From UBA5009 sp038043185 (lineage in GTDB: Bacteria; Bdellovibrionota; Bdellovibrionia; Bdellovibrionales; Bdellovibrionaceae): a DNA stretch of 64,000 nucleotides. This document shows, piece by piece, positions 26,771 to 35,019 of this stretch. Every line of letters begins with the position of its first letter. The first letter of the stretch is position 1. The position numbers and the translations under genes were made by a program. The stretch lies in NCBI GenBank assembly GCA_038043185.1, contig JBBTCO010000004.1:23184-87183 (forward strand). Direction: 5' to 3'. The notes below the pieces were generated by a model. It was not told where the DNA came from. It saw nothing but the letters and a program-made list of their open reading frames with translations, and ran no database searches.

Positions 26771-27277
26771 ATGAATAGGCTAACTGAAAACGAATTACAA
26801 AAAGCATTTAAATTTTGGAATATAAAGTCAGGTCGACCCCAGAGCGACAAGTCTTTAAGTCCATATTTGCATGAACAAATTAAACCGTGGACGACTAGCC
26901 AAGAAAGTCGGTTAAAAATAGCACGGACTGGACTTTTTTTAGCAACAACTACTGTCGCCAAAAAACTTAATGTGTCCCATTCTGCTTATGCAGATTATGA
27001 AAAATGTGAAGAACGGGGTTCAATTAGTTTGGCAACATTAGCTCGAGTTGCGGAGGCTATGGACTGCGAGTTGGTCTATGCAATCAGGCCTAAAAGTAAG
27101 AAATATTTTTCACAGATAATTTGGGAACAATTATTACCAAATGCACTTCTTCATCCCTGGATGAAAAAATGTGATCAAAGAAAAAAAAGTGAAGCGTTAT
27201 CCTATATTGCTAAAAAATTCATGCAGGATCCAAAATTTCGTAAAAAACAGGGCTGGTCCCAAAGAAAAAATAACTAA
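26771..27277 (+). CDS. Mobile-mystery-protein-A-like HTH regulator
   Basis: The 168-residue protein has an N-terminal region with PWTTSQESRLKIARTGLFLATTTVAKKLNVSHSAYADYEKCE (seen in pieces) that resembles the helix-turn-helix of mobile mystery protein A, and the typical GSISLATLARVAEAMDCELVYAI segment. That family usually pairs with a Fic-domain mobile mystery protein B; none follows here. Its start has a strong GGAGGT box 8 nt upstream, which lies in an inverted repeat. The basic tail is unusual. Likely a horizontally acquired orphan. Confidence 0.7.
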   Translation: MNRLTENELQKAFKFWNIKSGRPQSDKSLSPYLHEQIKPWTTSQESRLKIARTGLFLATTTVAKKLNVSHSAYADYEKCEERGSISLATLARVAEAMDCELVYAIRPKSKKYFSQIIWEQLLPNALLHPWMKKCDQRKKSEALSYIAKKFMQDPKFRKKQGWSQRKNN

Positions 27278-27364
27278 TTTTTCTATGGACCTGCCGCACT
27301 TGTTAATATGAAATTTGAGTCGAAGGCCAAAATACAACACTAACCTCGAAGGGCAAAAGCAATA

Positions 27365-27856
27365 ATGAAAAATTTTAAACTGAATACGTTGCTTCAAACC
27401 TTCTCATTGTTAAAAATTCCCTTACTTGGATTTATGCAACCCAGGGTCATAGAATTGTCGGCGGACAGAAGCATCGTTCGCGTGAAGCTGGGTTACATCA
27501 CTCGAAATCACTTGGGCTCGATGTATTTCGGTGCTTTAGCTATGGGAGCCGAGCTTTCCATCGGGGTTAAGGTTTTTGAAAAGATTCAGGTTCATAAAGC
27601 ACCAGTTAGTTTTATTTTTAAAGATTTCGACTGTCGTTTCCATCGTCGAGCTCAGATGGATATTGATTTTTGTTTTTTAGATATTCAAAAAGTGGACGAA
27701 CTTGTGGAAAAAGCCATTCAGTCGGGGGAAAGAGTTGAAGGGCGTTTCGAAGGTTTCGCTCTGGAAAAAGGAAAAGATCCAGCTCAGGCTTCCCAGGAAG
27801 AAAAAATCATGACTTATGGTTTAACTTTATCAGTGAAAAAGCTGTTGGAATCTTGA
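27365..27856 (+). CDS. DUF4442-like hotdog-fold protein
   Basis: The 163-residue protein carries YITRNHLGSMYFGALAMGAELSIG, the helix and N-H-x-G-S..G loop of DUF4442/PaaI-like hotdog thioesterases, and a second-half strand KDFDCRFHRRAQMDIDF. Such proteins are presumed acyl-CoA thioesterases, but no activity can be inferred here. Its last codon overlaps the TTG start of pgpA. Confidence 0.8.
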   Translation: MKNFKLNTLLQTFSLLKIPLLGFMQPRVIELSADRSIVRVKLGYITRNHLGSMYFGALAMGAELSIGVKVFEKIQVHKAPVSFIFKDFDCRFHRRAQMDIDFCFLDIQKVDELVEKAIQSGERVEGRFEGFALEKGKDPAQASQEEKIMTYGLTLSVKKLLES

Positions 27857-28374
27857 GCGAATTCGAGGATGATTCGGCCATGGACGTGGCTCGCACATTT
27901 TTAATTTCTTTAGCTACATTTTTTGGCATTGGTCGACTTCCCAAGACGCCCGGGACTTGGGGTACCCTTGCTTGCCTGCCTTTAGCTTTGCTTTTGAATT
28001 ATTGGGGGCCGTTTTTTGCGATGATCTTTACGGTCCTAATGCTCCCCGTCGCAATTTTGTCCGCTGAACTTTACGAGAAAAAAAATGGTGGCCATGACTC
28101 GAAAGAGATTGTGATTGATGAGGTTTTAGGTTTTTTGATCACGATGACGTGGCTTCCCATTAGCTGGCAAAGTTACGCCATTGGATTTTTTCTATTTCGT
28201 TTTCTGGACATCTTAAAACCATTTCCCATAGGATATATAGATAAGAAGGTTCGAGGCGGTCTTGGTGTTGTCGCTGATGATGTTGCCGCAGGAATTATAG
28301 CTAATATTGTCTTACAAGTGATTTACACAAAGACATCTTGGTTAGGTTCTCAAGTGGTCACAGCGGGATTTTAA
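27853..28374 (+). CDS. pgpA: Phosphatidylglycerophosphatase A
   Basis: PgpA removes phosphate from phosphatidylglycerol phosphate at the inner membrane. The 173-residue protein (TTG start overlapping the previous stop; an ATG at 27880 is an alternative) has the family motifs GIGRLPKTPGTWGTL, KEIVIDEVLGF, FRFLDILKPFPIGYID and GGLGVVADDVAAG, plus about four hydrophobic segments. It works downstream of CDP-diacylglycerol, as does PssA encoded at 16.2 kb. Confidence 0.93.
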   Translation: MSEFEDDSAMDVARTFLISLATFFGIGRLPKTPGTWGTLACLPLALLLNYWGPFFAMIFTVLMLPVAILSAELYEKKNGGHDSKEIVIDEVLGFLITMTWLPISWQSYAIGFFLFRFLDILKPFPIGYIDKKVRGGLGVVADDVAAGIIANIVLQVIYTKTSWLGSQVVTAGF

Positions 28375-28377
28375 GAA

Positions 28378-28857
28378 ATGAAAAATCCAACAACACTAAC
28401 TCAACTCATCGAAATCTTTCGCTCGAGAAAGCTCACTTTGAGCTTTGCTGAAAGTTGTACTGGAGGAAGACTTTCGGCTTACGTGGCAGAGCAACCCGGG
28501 GTTTCTGATATCTTTTTGGGTTCTGTCATTAGTTACTCGAATCAAGTGAAAGAGGATCTTCTTGGGGTTCGTCGAGACACCCTTCTGAGTGAGGGTGCCG
28601 TGAGCGACAAAATCGCTCGCCAAATGGCGCATGGAGTGCGCCGACAGATACATTCTGATTGGTCTGTAGCTATCACAGGAATTGCGGGTCCGAGCGGAGG
28701 ATCACCCGAAAAACCTGTGGGAACAGTGTGGTTCGCCGTGTGTGGACCAAACTTTGAAGCTGCGGAAAAAAAACTCTTTAAGGGTTCTCGCGTGGAGATT
28801 CAAGACCACGCAGTGAATTTCGCGATAGAGTTTTTGATTCAGAGTGTGCTGCCCTGA
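28378..28857 (+). CDS. pncC: CinA C-terminal-domain family, nicotinamide-nucleotide amidohydrolase
   Basis: The 159-residue stand-alone CinA C-terminal domain has LSFAESCTGGRLSAYVAE, SYSNQVKEDLLGV, EGAVSD and AITGIAGPSGGSPEKPVGTVW. Characterised members deamidate NMN to nicotinate mononucleotide in the pyridine nucleotide salvage cycle. The CinA N-terminal competence domain is absent. It precedes recA by 65 bp, matching the widespread cinA-recA arrangement. Confidence 0.92.
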   Translation: MKNPTTLTQLIEIFRSRKLTLSFAESCTGGRLSAYVAEQPGVSDIFLGSVISYSNQVKEDLLGVRRDTLLSEGAVSDKIARQMAHGVRRQIHSDWSVAITGIAGPSGGSPEKPVGTVWFAVCGPNFEAAEKKLFKGSRVEIQDHAVNFAIEFLIQSVLP

Positions 28858-28922
28858 CAATTTGGATGACGAACTTAAAAAGAAGTAAGGAAAAAACTTT
28901 AACAACAAAAAAGAGGTAGAAA

Positions 28923-30089
28923 ATGGCGAATACAACCAGTTCGAATATGGATTCTAAGGCAACAACCGAAAAAGCAAAAGCTCTTGATTTGGCAGTGTCC
29001 ACGATCGAGAAGCAATTTGGTAAAGGCTCGATCATGCGTTTGGGCGCAAACGACAGCTTGATCAAAGATTTTGAAACGATCAGCACGGGGGCCCTGAGCT
29101 TAGATATCGCTTTAGGTATCGGCGGTCTTCCTAAAGGAAGAATTGTCGAGATCTATGGCCCAGAGTCTTCAGGAAAAACAACTTTGGCTTTGTCAGTGAT
29201 TGCTCAAGCTCAGAAAAAAGGCGGAGTAGTTGCTTTCGTCGATGCGGAACATGCTCTTGATGTATCTTACGCTCGGAAATTAGGCGTGAATACCGAAGAT
29301 CTTTTGATCTCTCAACCGGACACGGGTGAACAAGCTTTAGAAATTACCGAAACATTGGTGCGCTCTGGAGCCATCGACGTGTTGATCGTGGATTCTGTGG
29401 CGGCCCTTGTTCCTCGCGCTGAAATCGAAGGCGAAATGGGCGATAGCCACATGGGTTTGCAAGCGCGTTTAATGTCGCAAGCTTTGCGAAAATTAACTGC
29501 GGCCATCAATCGTTCACAAACCTTGGTTATTTTCATCAATCAAATTCGTATGAAAATTGGCGTGATGTTTGGAAATCCAGAGACGACAACTGGCGGTAAT
29601 GCTTTGAAATTTTATGCTTCTGTTCGTTTGGATGTTCGCCGTGTGGGCGCCTTGAAAAACGGGGAAGATGTCATAGGTAATCGCACTGCCGTGAAAGTGG
29701 TAAAAAATAAAATGGCTCCGCCGTTCACCAAAGTGGAATTTGATTTGATGTTTGGTGAAGGAATTTCCGCAGAGGGCGACATTTTAGATTTGGCGGTAAC
29801 TGCGAACATGGTTGAAAAATCAGGTGCATGGTTCAGCTATAAAGGTGAGCGTATGGGACAAGGTCGCGATCAGGCGAAAAATTTCTTGAAAGAACATCCT
29901 CAAGCTATGGTTGATCTTCGTGCGCAAATTTTATCCGCAAACGGGATTGGTAAATTACTGATGGATGTAGATGCCCTTGCCGCTTCGAAAGGTGAGGCTG
30001 TAGCGACGGAAGCTTTGGATCTAGATACAGAAGAAGGAAAAGTTTCTAAAACTGGCGCTAAAGATAAGAAAAAATCTTCTAAGCACTAA
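28923..30089 (+). CDS. recA: Recombinase RecA
   Basis: RecA forms filaments on single-stranded DNA for strand exchange and induces LexA self-cleavage. The 388 residues include the Walker A GPESSGKTT (79-87), Walker B LIVDSVAALVP, NQIRMKIGVMFGNPETTTGGNALKFYAS (L2 region) and an acidic then basic C-terminal tail (TEEGKVSK...KDKKKSSKH). An extra serine- and threonine-rich N-terminal stretch of about 15 residues is seen. I found no clear LexA box in the 65 bp upstream. Confidence 0.99.
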   Translation: MANTTSSNMDSKATTEKAKALDLAVSTIEKQFGKGSIMRLGANDSLIKDFETISTGALSLDIALGIGGLPKGRIVEIYGPESSGKTTLALSVIAQAQKKGGVVAFVDAEHALDVSYARKLGVNTEDLLISQPDTGEQALEITETLVRSGAIDVLIVDSVAALVPRAEIEGEMGDSHMGLQARLMSQALRKLTAAINRSQTLVIFINQIRMKIGVMFGNPETTTGGNALKFYASVRLDVRRVGALKNGEDVIGNRTAVKVVKNKMAPPFTKVEFDLMFGEGISAEGDILDLAVTANMVEKSGAWFSYKGERMGQGRDQAKNFLKEHPQAMVDLRAQILSANGIGKLLMDVDALAASKGEAVATEALDLDTEEGKVSKTGAKDKKKSSKH

Positions 30090-30124
30090 TTAGAAATTAG
30101 AATTTTCTGAAATTTATTTCATTT

Positions 30125-30157
30125 AAAGGGGCTATAATTTAGCCCCCTTTTTATTTT
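30125..30157 (+). terminator. Rho-independent terminator of recA
   Basis: The stem AAAGGGGCTA/TAGCCCCCTTT with a short AT loop and a following T-rich stretch lies about 35 nt after the recA stop. Confidence 0.88.
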
Positions 30158-30198
30158 AGCGGAGCTTAGCTTGAAATTAAATGATGAAGGTATTGTGT

Positions 30199-30258
30199 CT
30201 TTTTCTTACTCACAAAGATGGCAACATTTATATTGACATCTTTGTGAGTAAGAAAAAG
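30199..30258. repeat. Perfect 22-bp inverted repeat with 16-nt loop
   Basis: Arms 30199-30220 and 30237-30258 are perfectly complementary; the loop is GCAACATTTATATTGA. The arms are AT-rich (about 32% GC) and lack a T run, so it is not a standard terminator. It lies in the 243-bp gap between recA and the next small gene, about 75 bp upstream of that gene. Nothing else recognisable is in the gap besides the recA terminator. Confidence 0.9.
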
Positions 30259-30332
30259 GTAGATAGCGACTTTAGTTTTGCTTTGGTTATCCGATAAAAG
30301 GACGTTGTTTTAAAAACTTTAAAGGAGCCAAA

Positions 30333-30638
30333 ATGAAAAAAGTAATTTTGTTTGTTATGTTGATTTCTCTCGGAACCTTTGCCGAAGAAACGCCAGCGGA
30401 CCCGGTCGATCAACGACAAGAAAATCAAGAAAAAAGAATTGAAGAAGGTAAAGCCTCCGGTCAATTAACTGAAAAGGAAGAGCATCGTTTAAAGCGACGT
30501 CAACATCGCATCGAAAAAGCCGAAAAAAGAGCTGAAGCCGATGGGACAGTGACCCCCGAAGAAGCTAAGAAACTTAAACACATGCAGAACCGAGCTAGTC
30601 GCGAGATCTATCGTAAAAAACACAATAAGCGGAAATAG
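30333..30638 (+). CDS. Small secreted, highly charged helical protein
   Basis: The 101-residue product has an N-terminal signal (MKKVILFVMLISLGTFAEE). The mature part consists of alternating charged helices: RQENQEKRIEEGKASGQLTE and EEHRLKRRQHRIEKAEKRAE, then ADGTVTPEEAKKLKHMQN. The repeated pattern 'ASGQLT..E..RL' and 'ADGTVTPEEA' is EF-hand-like and is seen in widespread small periplasmic proteins of unknown function. Start is preceded by AAAGGAGCC. The end is rich in lysine and arginine. Confidence 0.75.
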   Translation: MKKVILFVMLISLGTFAEETPADPVDQRQENQEKRIEEGKASGQLTEKEEHRLKRRQHRIEKAEKRAEADGTVTPEEAKKLKHMQNRASREIYRKKHNKRK

Positions 30639-30722
30639 AATGTTTCATTTTGAGATTCCTTAAGCGAAAATCAAGAGTTTCAAAGGAAATGACGATAAGC
30701 TATTAGCTAGCTGGGGGATTTG

Positions 30723-32627
30723 ATGTTTATCAAAAATAGAACACTATTTTTAGTTCTTTCCATATCATTCTTTGCCGTGACACTTCAGGCGCAAGATTGC
30801 CCTAATGGATTAAATCTTGTAAACGTTTTTACAGATGTAAGAGAAGCAAATGGTTGGGTATTTGGTCGAAGTGATTGTACTAGTCGGCCAAGGTTCGGCA
30901 AATATGTTGTTTGTTGCGAGGGGTATAAATCGCCTAAACCTCAAGCAATATCCCCCCCTCCGACAGGGGCGGACAGTGGAAAAAAGGTCATAGCTCCTCC
31001 TCCAAAAAAGGGAAACCCAAAGCAGGGTAATAATACTCCTCCAAAGAAAACTCCACGACCTGCGAATGGCATTGCTCAATTTCCAAATGAAGGAGTGGAA
31101 ATGCAAGCTGGCATGACTAATTTGCCTAACAATGCTGAACAACAAGAAGGCGCGCCACCACCATCTGGAAACACTCCACCTCCAACAGCAGCTTCGTCAT
31201 CACAGCCCAGTCAAACACAACAAGAAGGAGCGCAACGACCTGAGGCTAACAGTCCGCCGGCGGCTAATTCTACTCCTAGTCCTAATGTTATTAGTTCGGC
31301 AAGTTCCGTATGTACTAAGCCATTTTCTTTTCATTTTTATACTTATGAAGAATCCGAAAATTTTTATAAGACGCATATAAAAGATGGTTGTAATATGCAG
31401 GGCTCGGACGGCGGCTATAGTGCTTGCTGTGAAAGAAATTCATCAGAACTTTCAGAAAACGAATTAGCTATTTGTCAGGAAGCCGAACAAGGGATTGCGA
31501 AATGCGAAGAAGATAAAGCTTCGGCAGAGAAAAATTGTGATCCTGAGCAAGGTGAAATGGCCAAGTGGACACAAGGTTTAAATGTGGCAGCTGCGGGACT
31601 TCGTACAGTGGGGCAAATGAGTTTGCAATTAGCCTGTTCAGGTATGTCGACAGCCGCCGGTGGAATGAATGCGGCACTTGTCGGTTTTGAAACTATGTGT
31701 AACTCAAATCGAAACTCTTGTATTTCTTCCTGCGGTACTGTTGCAAAAGCTTTTAAAAAGTGTCCAGAAGCTTATTCGGGTTACAGCGCTCTGGAATCAA
31801 GCACTTCTAATGTCAGCGATGATTTACAAAAATGTAAAAGTTATGGTTCGCGAGTTCAAGCCGCTCAACAGAACGTTGCTCAGGTGATGGGTTCTATTCA
31901 GGCTTCTCAGCAGTGTGCTGCTTTTACCGCAGCGACCAGTGGAGGTGCGCTTTGTGCCAGTAATCCATTTGCACCGGGTTGTAATGGTGGCCCGCAGAAC
32001 TGTGATAATCCTGCTTTTGCCGCATCCAACATGGTTTGCGTGTGTATGAAAAGCCCCAGCGATCCACGTTGTCTAAGCACTACTAGCCAGGCGACGCCAA
32101 CACTTGAGAATATTGGTGGAGGTGCAGCTCCGCTCTTAAATACGGCTGGTGGTCTTTCGGGTTTGGGGACAGAAAATTCGGGTACGGGTTTAGCTCCGGG
32201 AGCGTTGCCTATGGCTGGTGCGGGACGCGCTGAAATCGGTGAGGATCCAGGTGGTAAAAAAGGTTCTGGCGCCGCTTTGAATCCCAATGGTGGTAGCAAT
32301 AATGATAATGGAAATTCGGCTGGTGGTGGTGGCGGTGGGATTGAAAGAAACAGTCAGCAAGTTTATTCCGGTACTTGGGGTTCTGGTGGTGGCGGTGGAG
32401 GAAGTTTTGGTTCTCGATCTGGTGGCGGCGGAACTTATTCAAGTAATGGAACTTATCGCGGCCCAACGGATGTGAATCCTTATAAACCGCCAAATAGCAA
32501 ATTTTCTCCAGGTATGTCGGGAATGACCGGGCCAGACGGAGTCACTGGGCCTAACAGCACGACGATTTGGCAGAAGGTCAGCAATCGCTATCAAGTGAAA
32601 ACTTATTCTTTAAAACAAAAGCCCTAA
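30723..32627 (+). CDS. Large secreted Pro/Gly-rich protein with repeated cysteine module
   Basis: The product is 634 residues from the ATG at 30723, with a signal peptide ending LQAQD. Two similar cysteine modules are seen: one at about residues 20-66 (DCPNGLNLVNVF ... DCTSRPRFGKYVVCCEGY) and one at about 195-240 (VCTKPFSFHFYTYEESE ... GCNMQGSDGGYSACCERN), both with C...C...CCE spacing. They are joined by a proline-rich linker. A central Cys/Ala-rich helical region follows, then a glycine-rich tail (GGGGGG and GGGGGSFGSRSGGGG). It looks like a surface or envelope structural protein. Its stop overlaps the lysC stop on the other strand. Confidence 0.7.
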   Translation: MFIKNRTLFLVLSISFFAVTLQAQDCPNGLNLVNVFTDVREANGWVFGRSDCTSRPRFGKYVVCCEGYKSPKPQAISPPPTGADSGKKVIAPPPKKGNPKQGNNTPPKKTPRPANGIAQFPNEGVEMQAGMTNLPNNAEQQEGAPPPSGNTPPPTAASSSQPSQTQQEGAQRPEANSPPAANSTPSPNVISSASSVCTKPFSFHFYTYEESENFYKTHIKDGCNMQGSDGGYSACCERNSSELSENELAICQEAEQGIAKCEEDKASAEKNCDPEQGEMAKWTQGLNVAAAGLRTVGQMSLQLACSGMSTAAGGMNAALVGFETMCNSNRNSCISSCGTVAKAFKKCPEAYSGYSALESSTSNVSDDLQKCKSYGSRVQAAQQNVAQVMGSIQASQQCAAFTAATSGGALCASNPFAPGCNGGPQNCDNPAFAASNMVCVCMKSPSDPRCLSTTSQATPTLENIGGGAAPLLNTAGGLSGLGTENSGTGLAPGALPMAGAGRAEIGEDPGGKKGSGAALNPNGGSNNDNGNSAGGGGGGIERNSQQVYSGTWGSGGGGGGSFGSRSGGGGTYSSNGTYRGPTDVNPYKPPNSKFSPGMSGMTGPDGVTGPNSTTIWQKVSNRYQVKTYSLKQKP

Positions 32628-33811
32628 GATTCGATTAAGCGGTGAAGAGACCTCACCGCCATGTCTTTCATTTTTTTTGGTAGCAAGACAACGACAGACA
32701 TTGAGCTTGTTAAAACCTCTTCAGGAAAAATCTTGTCGGCCTTCAGAGTTTGCAGAACGGAATTGTAAATTTGCGGATTGCTGGTTCCTGTGCAAGTTAA
32801 GCTGACAACAGCGATTTCGTTTTTGTCGACAAGCATTTTTTTAAAATGCATTTCGTTTTCGCGAATAGACTTTAAAAACTCTTCGGGACCGGTGACAAAA
32901 AAATCAAAGCCTTGCGAACCTTTGCGAGAATGCAAAAATTGGCCAAAGGTAATTTTATTTTGTGCAAATTCACTTTGCAAAGTTTCCCAAGCATCGGTCA
33001 AATTCTCGCCTTGCACACGAAGGGCTAAGGCCCAAGAGTGAGTGCTGATAGCCAAAGCTTTCGAGCTTTCAAATTCATTTCCAGATTTTTCTGTGATCAT
33101 AGTGCCTTCCTCTAGCGAATGAGCGGGGCCAATATAAAGATTTACTTTTTTCGAACGAGCTAGCTCGACCGAGCGATAATGTAAAACTTTGGTTCCCCAA
33201 TAAGTCATTTCGAGCATTTGATAATAATTTAATTTTTTAATGGCTTGAGCTTTATCGATAAGATTTGGATCAGCTGTAAAAACGCTCGAGACATCTTTTA
33301 AAACCTCGCAGCGTTCGGCTTTAAAAGCCGCTGCCATTGCAACTGCTGTCGTGTCCGAACCACCGCGACCCAAGGTGGTGATTTCTTTTGTCGTTGGTGA
33401 AACGCCTTGGAAGCCAGCCAGGATGACAACTTTTTTATGATCCAAAGCTTCGGCGGCTCGGTAAGCCTTCACATCAATAATCATCGCGTTGACATGGGAA
33501 TCATTGGTGAAGATTCCGGCTTGCGAGCCCGTAAAGCTAATTGCCGGACAACCTAAGTCATTCAGAGCAATGCTCATCAAGGCCATACTGATTCTTTCGC
33601 CCACGCTCAACAGCATATCCATTTCCCGAGGATCAGGTTGAGGTGATACGGCGTTCGCCAATTCAATCAATGAATTTGTAGTTTTCCCCATAGCGCTGAC
33701 CACGACGATCAGCTTTTGTCCGCTTTTCGAAAGCTGAGAGATTTTTTGAGCAACGGCTTTTATTTTTTCAGGACTTGAAAGTGTGGCTCCGCCATATTTT
33801 TGTACCAGCAT
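32624..33811 (-). CDS. lysC: Aspartate kinase
   Basis: This enzyme phosphorylates aspartate, the first step towards lysine, threonine, methionine and diaminopimelate. The product is 395 residues from the ATG at 33811, which has GGGAG 8 nt before it. The kinase domain has MLVQKYGGATL (usually KYGGTSL; here Ala replaces Thr), SVGERISMALM, ILAGFQGVSPTTKEITTLGRGGSDTTAVAMAA and the CEVLKDVSSVFTADPN segment (usually YTDVDGVYTADPR). Two ACT domains fill the C-terminal 130 residues and imply feedback control. The start lies 5 bp after the transglycosylase stop. Confidence 0.93.
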   Translation of the reverse strand: MLVQKYGGATLSSPEKIKAVAQKISQLSKSGQKLIVVVSAMGKTTNSLIELANAVSPQPDPREMDMLLSVGERISMALMSIALNDLGCPAISFTGSQAGIFTNDSHVNAMIIDVKAYRAAEALDHKKVVILAGFQGVSPTTKEITTLGRGGSDTTAVAMAAAFKAERCEVLKDVSSVFTADPNLIDKAQAIKKLNYYQMLEMTYWGTKVLHYRSVELARSKKVNLYIGPAHSLEEGTMITEKSGNEFESSKALAISTHSWALALRVQGENLTDAWETLQSEFAQNKITFGQFLHSRKGSQGFDFFVTGPEEFLKSIRENEMHFKKMLVDKNEIAVVSLTCTGTSNPQIYNSVLQTLKADKIFPEEVLTSSMSVVVLLPKKMKDMAVRSLHRLIES

Positions 33812-33816
33812 GGCGT

Positions 33817-34803
33817 TCACTCCCAATTTTTGCCGCGTCGAACTTCCAAATATTGGGAAACAAGACTGACTGATCCTTTGGGTACACGGATATCGTGTTG
33901 TGAAATTTGTCTTGGAATATAGCCAAGAATCAATTCCGAGTTTAAGTCTTTTAAAGCTTTGCGAGTGATTCCCAAATGATCAGCAAGACTGTCGATTTCC
34001 GTGCCGCCGGGCACAGAGACAACATCGTAGTCCAAAATATCGCGACGAAGAATATCGCGAAACCCATAAAGATTTGGTGCTTTTGAAATCAACATTGCGG
34101 CTAATATTTTTGGAACGTATTCCTGAGTTTCCACGGGAAGTGCTTTCAGTTTAATTAAGGCCCAATAGTCTTTGGTTTTATGTTTTTTGATTTGCTTTCG
34201 CAAGCCATTTTCGCCCATGTTGTAACTTGCGGCAACAAGATACCAGCTGCCAAATTCTTCATAGAGATCTTTGATGTATTTAATGGCGGCGAAAGTGCTT
34301 TTTCCAAAATCTTTTCGTTCATCAATCCACCAATTTTTACTTAAACCATAGCGCGTGCCCGTGGATTCGATAAATTGCCAGGGACCAACCGCATTAGCGG
34401 TGCTCATTGAATAAGGGGAAAAACCACTTTCAATCATCACCATAAAAGCCAAGTCAGTTGGTAAATTAGCGCGGTTCAATTCTTTTTGAATAAAAGGCAT
34501 ATAAGTCGAAGAGCGCGCCAGCCATTCACGAAACCAGCGTTGTCCTTTGGTCTGATAATAATCAATCCATTTGCTGACTTGTTTGTTGTAGGTCACAGGC
34601 AAATCAAAAATCAAAGCGCTCGAGCTGGAACGCGTGTTATTCAAGGTGAGTGTCTTGAGTTTTTCTTTAAGACTTTGTCCTTCAAGAGATGAGTTTTCGA
34701 AGGGCTTTAGTTTTTGGCTCGGAGGAGTGGAAGCCCCACTCCTCGAACCAAAAAAAGAGATTGTCAAAACGAAGAACAGGAAGACAGATAATCGGATCAA
34801 CAT
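33817..34803 (-). CDS. MltD-like lytic murein transglycosylase with LysM-like domain
   Basis: The product, about 328 residues, starts near 34803 with a signal helix (IRLSVFLFFVLTISFFGS). The SLT catalytic region has LAFMVMIESGFSPYSMSTANAVGPWQF with the catalytic glutamate in the motif ESGF, then GTRYGL, LVAASYNMGENGLRK and ETQEYVPKILAA. A LysM-like peptidoglycan-binding segment ends the protein (VVSVPGGTEIDSLADHLGI ... DIRVPKG). It cleaves glycan strands with formation of 1,6-anhydro ends. It is divergent from the flagellar cluster; transglycosylases often help flagellar assembly through the wall, but this is context only. Confidence 0.88.
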   Translation of the reverse strand: MLIRLSVFLFFVLTISFFGSRSGASTPPSQKLKPFENSSLEGQSLKEKLKTLTLNNTRSSSSALIFDLPVTYNKQVSKWIDYYQTKGQRWFREWLARSSTYMPFIQKELNRANLPTDLAFMVMIESGFSPYSMSTANAVGPWQFIESTGTRYGLSKNWWIDERKDFGKSTFAAIKYIKDLYEEFGSWYLVAASYNMGENGLRKQIKKHKTKDYWALIKLKALPVETQEYVPKILAAMLISKAPNLYGFRDILRRDILDYDVVSVPGGTEIDSLADHLGITRKALKDLNSELILGYIPRQISQHDIRVPKGSVSLVSQYLEVRRGKNWE

Positions 34804-35019
34804 TCCTTCTACTATCTCGAAGAACAAGAAACACGTCGAGCGATTGTTTTGACGGTCCGGCATTAAGAGCGCCAAGAAATTGAATCGACTAAAGTCGAGT
34901 TCCCTCTGAATTTCTGCTTGTTTCGGCTTTCATTCGCACTCGCTTGAGTCCAGAAATGTTTTTCCATACCTTAGTCGAGATGGAATGAGCCTTGCTCTTA
35001 TCTTTGTTGCGGAGGTGGG

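Noticed and set aside
28858..28922. LexA box upstream of recA
   Set aside because: No convincing inverted motif was found by eye.
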